Part shown: one piece after another, positions 5,256 to 6,645 of the stretch
How the letters are laid out: each line of letters opens with the position of its first letter
How positions within the stretch are numbered: the stretch's first letter is position 1
NCBI RefSeq assembly: GCF_937997595.1
Contig: NZ_CALKTS010000001.1
Span: forward strand, 1 to 6,645
Direction of reading: 5' to 3'
Origin: an uncultured Campylobacter sp.
GTDB taxonomy: Bacteria; Campylobacterota; Campylobacteria; Campylobacterales; Campylobacteraceae
Length of the DNA stretch: 6,645 nucleotides
Position numbers and translations under genes: made by a program
The notes under the pieces: generated by a model
Seen by the model: the letters and a program-made list of their open reading frames with translations, nothing else
What the model was told of the DNA's origin: nothing
Database searches by the model: none

Positions 5256-6645
5256 CGATCTGCCCCTTGCAAATGATTTTATAATCGCAGTATTCGCAGC
5301 TTTGAACCGCTTCCGTACGCGTAAAAACAACCTCGCTTGCAAATTCCTTGCCGATAGAGCTTAGCGTCTCGCGCAGATTTTCTAAGCTAGGCGTTTTGTC
5401 GCCAGGAGCCGCAAACGCGCAATCTTTTAGCGACAGATAGGCGCATTCGCACTCCTGAGCCAAAAGCGCGCGATAAAATGTAAGCTGGAATTTTTCCATA
5501 TGCTTTTTAGCTGAACCACGTTTGTAATCGATGATGAACTTCCGCCCTACCTTATCTTCGTCAATGCGGTCGATCCGCCCGCTCAGCCTCACCCCGTCAA
5601 GCTCGCCTTTTAGCGATACTTCACTGCCGCTAAAGCTCCAAATTTGCTCATGCTCTTCTAAAAGCCTAGCTAGCTTTTCTACAGCTTTTAGCTCAAGCTC
5701 CGCATCAAAGCGCGCAATCCCTGCTTCTCGCGCAAGCTGCGAATAAATAGGGCGAAATTTTTCCATGCTAAATTTCATCCCCGCTCGCTCGTATAAACGC
5801 TGAAAACTCGTATGTAAAATTTTGCCTAAAAGCGCATTATCCTCACCGAATTTTAGCCCCTCCCTCAGCCCAAAAACGTAGCGGTAATAATACTTCCTCT
5901 TGCATTCTAAAAACGTATCCAGCCGCGAAAACGATAGCTCCTCGGCAAAAAAATCATGGCGAGCCACGGGATCTTCTTGTCCGCATAAGGCGGGCTTAAA
6001 TTCCTCTCTCCCAAAAAGCCGCAAATAATCTTCCTGCGAAAATTCCGCGTCTTGTTGCACTTCAAAGCTTTTCAAAAACCGCGAAGGCAACTTCTCGACG
6101 CTCTGCAGATAGCAAATCGCGCTTTTTTTAGCGCCTCTTAGCAAGCCGTCGTAGTAAAATCTTTGTAAATTTTCGCGGTCTGCGTGGCTGATAAGCCCTG
6201 CTCTAGCGCGCAAAGCAGAGTTTAAAAACATCTCTCCGCTACTGCGATTTGGCACCAGATCATCGTTAAAATCTGGGATTATCACGCCATCAAATTGTAG
6301 CCCACGGCTCTCTAAAAGCCCCATTACCGTGACCTTTCCGCCACGAACATCATCGAGCTTAATGCGCGAAATTTCTAACAAAAAAAGATCGATTAGATTG
6401 CCCAAGCTTAGGTTTTCGTCCTTAAATTTTCGAAGCAAAATTTTAATTAGATATAGCGGCTCTTTTAGCTTTTCTTGCAGTAGCGCATCACTAATTTTGG
6501 GTAAACAGGCGAGCTTGGCAATTAGTGCCGCAAAATGCTCGAAGCTTACTCGCTTTGCAAAATCGCGCGCAAACTCACCAAAAAGTGCCTCATCCACGCC
6601 CACACTCGCAAAAAACAGATCAAGCTCCTGCGGGTTTGGGCGCTG
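5242..6645 (-). CDS. addB: AddB helicase-nuclease subunit (PD-(D/E)XK nuclease, Fe-S), C-terminal part, cut by window edge
   Basis: The frame is open to the right edge, so the 467 residues seen are the C-terminal part; a GTG at 6603 is not the true start. Visible residues about 109-132 hold a motif V-like block (GLLESRGLQFDGVIIPDFND) from the degenerate helicase domain typical of AddB. After it comes a RecB-family nuclease: LGKILH (His278), GRID (Asp359), IIDYKRG (Asp373, Lys375) and a Gln in EKFQLTFYRA. The four iron-sulphur cysteines of AddB-type nucleases are all present: Cys248 in FLECKRKYYYR, then CEYCDYKIIC (450, 453, 459) near the C-terminus. Both subunits of this AddAB therefore keep nuclease residues. 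The visible part is uninterrupted. It overlaps addA by 14 bp, and from memory the pair matches Cj1482c-Cj1481c. Its N-terminal, likely Chi-recognition, domain is mostly outside the window. Confidence 0.93.
   Translation of the reverse strand, partial: QRPNPQELDLFFASVGVDEALFGEFARDFAKRVSFEHFAALIAKLACLPKISDALLQEKLKEPLYLIKILLRKFKDENLSLGNLIDLFLLEISRIKLDDVRGGKVTVMGLLESRGLQFDGVIIPDFNDDLVPNRSSGEMFLNSALRARAGLISHADRENLQRFYYDGLLRGAKKSAICYLQSVEKLPSRFLKSFEVQQDAEFSQEDYLRLFGREEFKPALCGQEDPVARHDFFAEELSFSRLDTFLECKRKYYYRYVFGLREGLKFGEDNALLGKILHTSFQRLYERAGMKFSMEKFRPIYSQLAREAGIARFDAELELKAVEKLARLLEEHEQIWSFSGSEVSLKGELDGVRLSGRIDRIDEDKVGRKFIIDYKRGSAKKHMEKFQLTFYRALLAQECECAYLSLKDCAFAAPGDKTPSLENLRETLSSIGKEFASEVVFTRTEAVQSCEYCDYKIICKGQIDGKI
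5263..5268 (-). promoter_or_regulatory. Ribosome binding site of addA inside addB
   Basis: AAGGGG on the minus strand, 7 bases before ATG at 5255, lies within the last codons of addB. The addA start and the addB stop overlap by 14 bp, so ribosomes finishing addB can restart on addA. This supports the 972-residue form of AddA over the longer frame. Confidence 0.8.

Noticed and set aside
5256..5342. N-terminal extension of AddA by 29 residues from ATG at 5342
   Set aside because: It lies wholly within addB, is unlike AddA N-termini, and the ATG at 5255 has a good ribosome binding site at 7 bases.
1..6645. CRISPR arrays, insertion sequences, tRNA or rRNA genes, attachment sites
   Set aside because: No regularly spaced repeats, transposase frames, cloverleaf-like segments or rRNA blocks were seen; the longest gene-free stretch is about 115 bp.

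Overview
The window looks like chromosomal DNA from a Campylobacter species, probably one of the higher-GC oral or intestinal types (C. gracilis, showae, rectus or curvus group; GC looks mid-40s % by eye). The evidence is the CadF-like OmpA protein, the ribosomal protein sequences, the dense AAATTT/TTTAAA-type runs, and a gene order that, from memory, matches C. jejuni Cj1482c to Cj1477c. The species call is inference.

Every gene is on the minus strand, so transcription runs from high to low coordinates. In that direction the window holds: the C-terminal part of addB (5242-6645, cut by the window edge); addA (2337-5255, overlapping addB by 14 bp); a 115-bp gap with a strong -10 element and a perfect 19-bp palindrome; rplM (1796-2221) and rpsI (1404-1793) as a tight two-gene ribosomal operon; a 98-bp gap with a stem-loop and a candidate cadF promoter; the OmpA-family adhesin/porin gene cadF (282-1304); a clear intrinsic terminator with a UUCG tetraloop; and the start of a HAD-family hydrolase gene (1-215, cut by the other edge).

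The genes fall into three functional units. AddA and AddB form the helicase-nuclease that resects double-strand breaks for RecA-dependent repair, doing the job of RecBCD. L13 and S9 are structural proteins of the large and small ribosomal subunits. CadF anchors the outer membrane to peptidoglycan and in C. jejuni binds fibronectin. The HAD hydrolase is probably a small-molecule phosphatase. Plus-strand open frames are shadows of these genes.

I see no mobile element, CRISPR array, tRNA, rRNA or novel multigene system. This is a conserved housekeeping region. The points worth a second look are the loss of the C. jejuni fibronectin-binding tetrapeptide in CadF, its OprF-like four-cysteine hinge, the palindrome over the rplM promoter, and the strong excess of the hexamer AAATTT.
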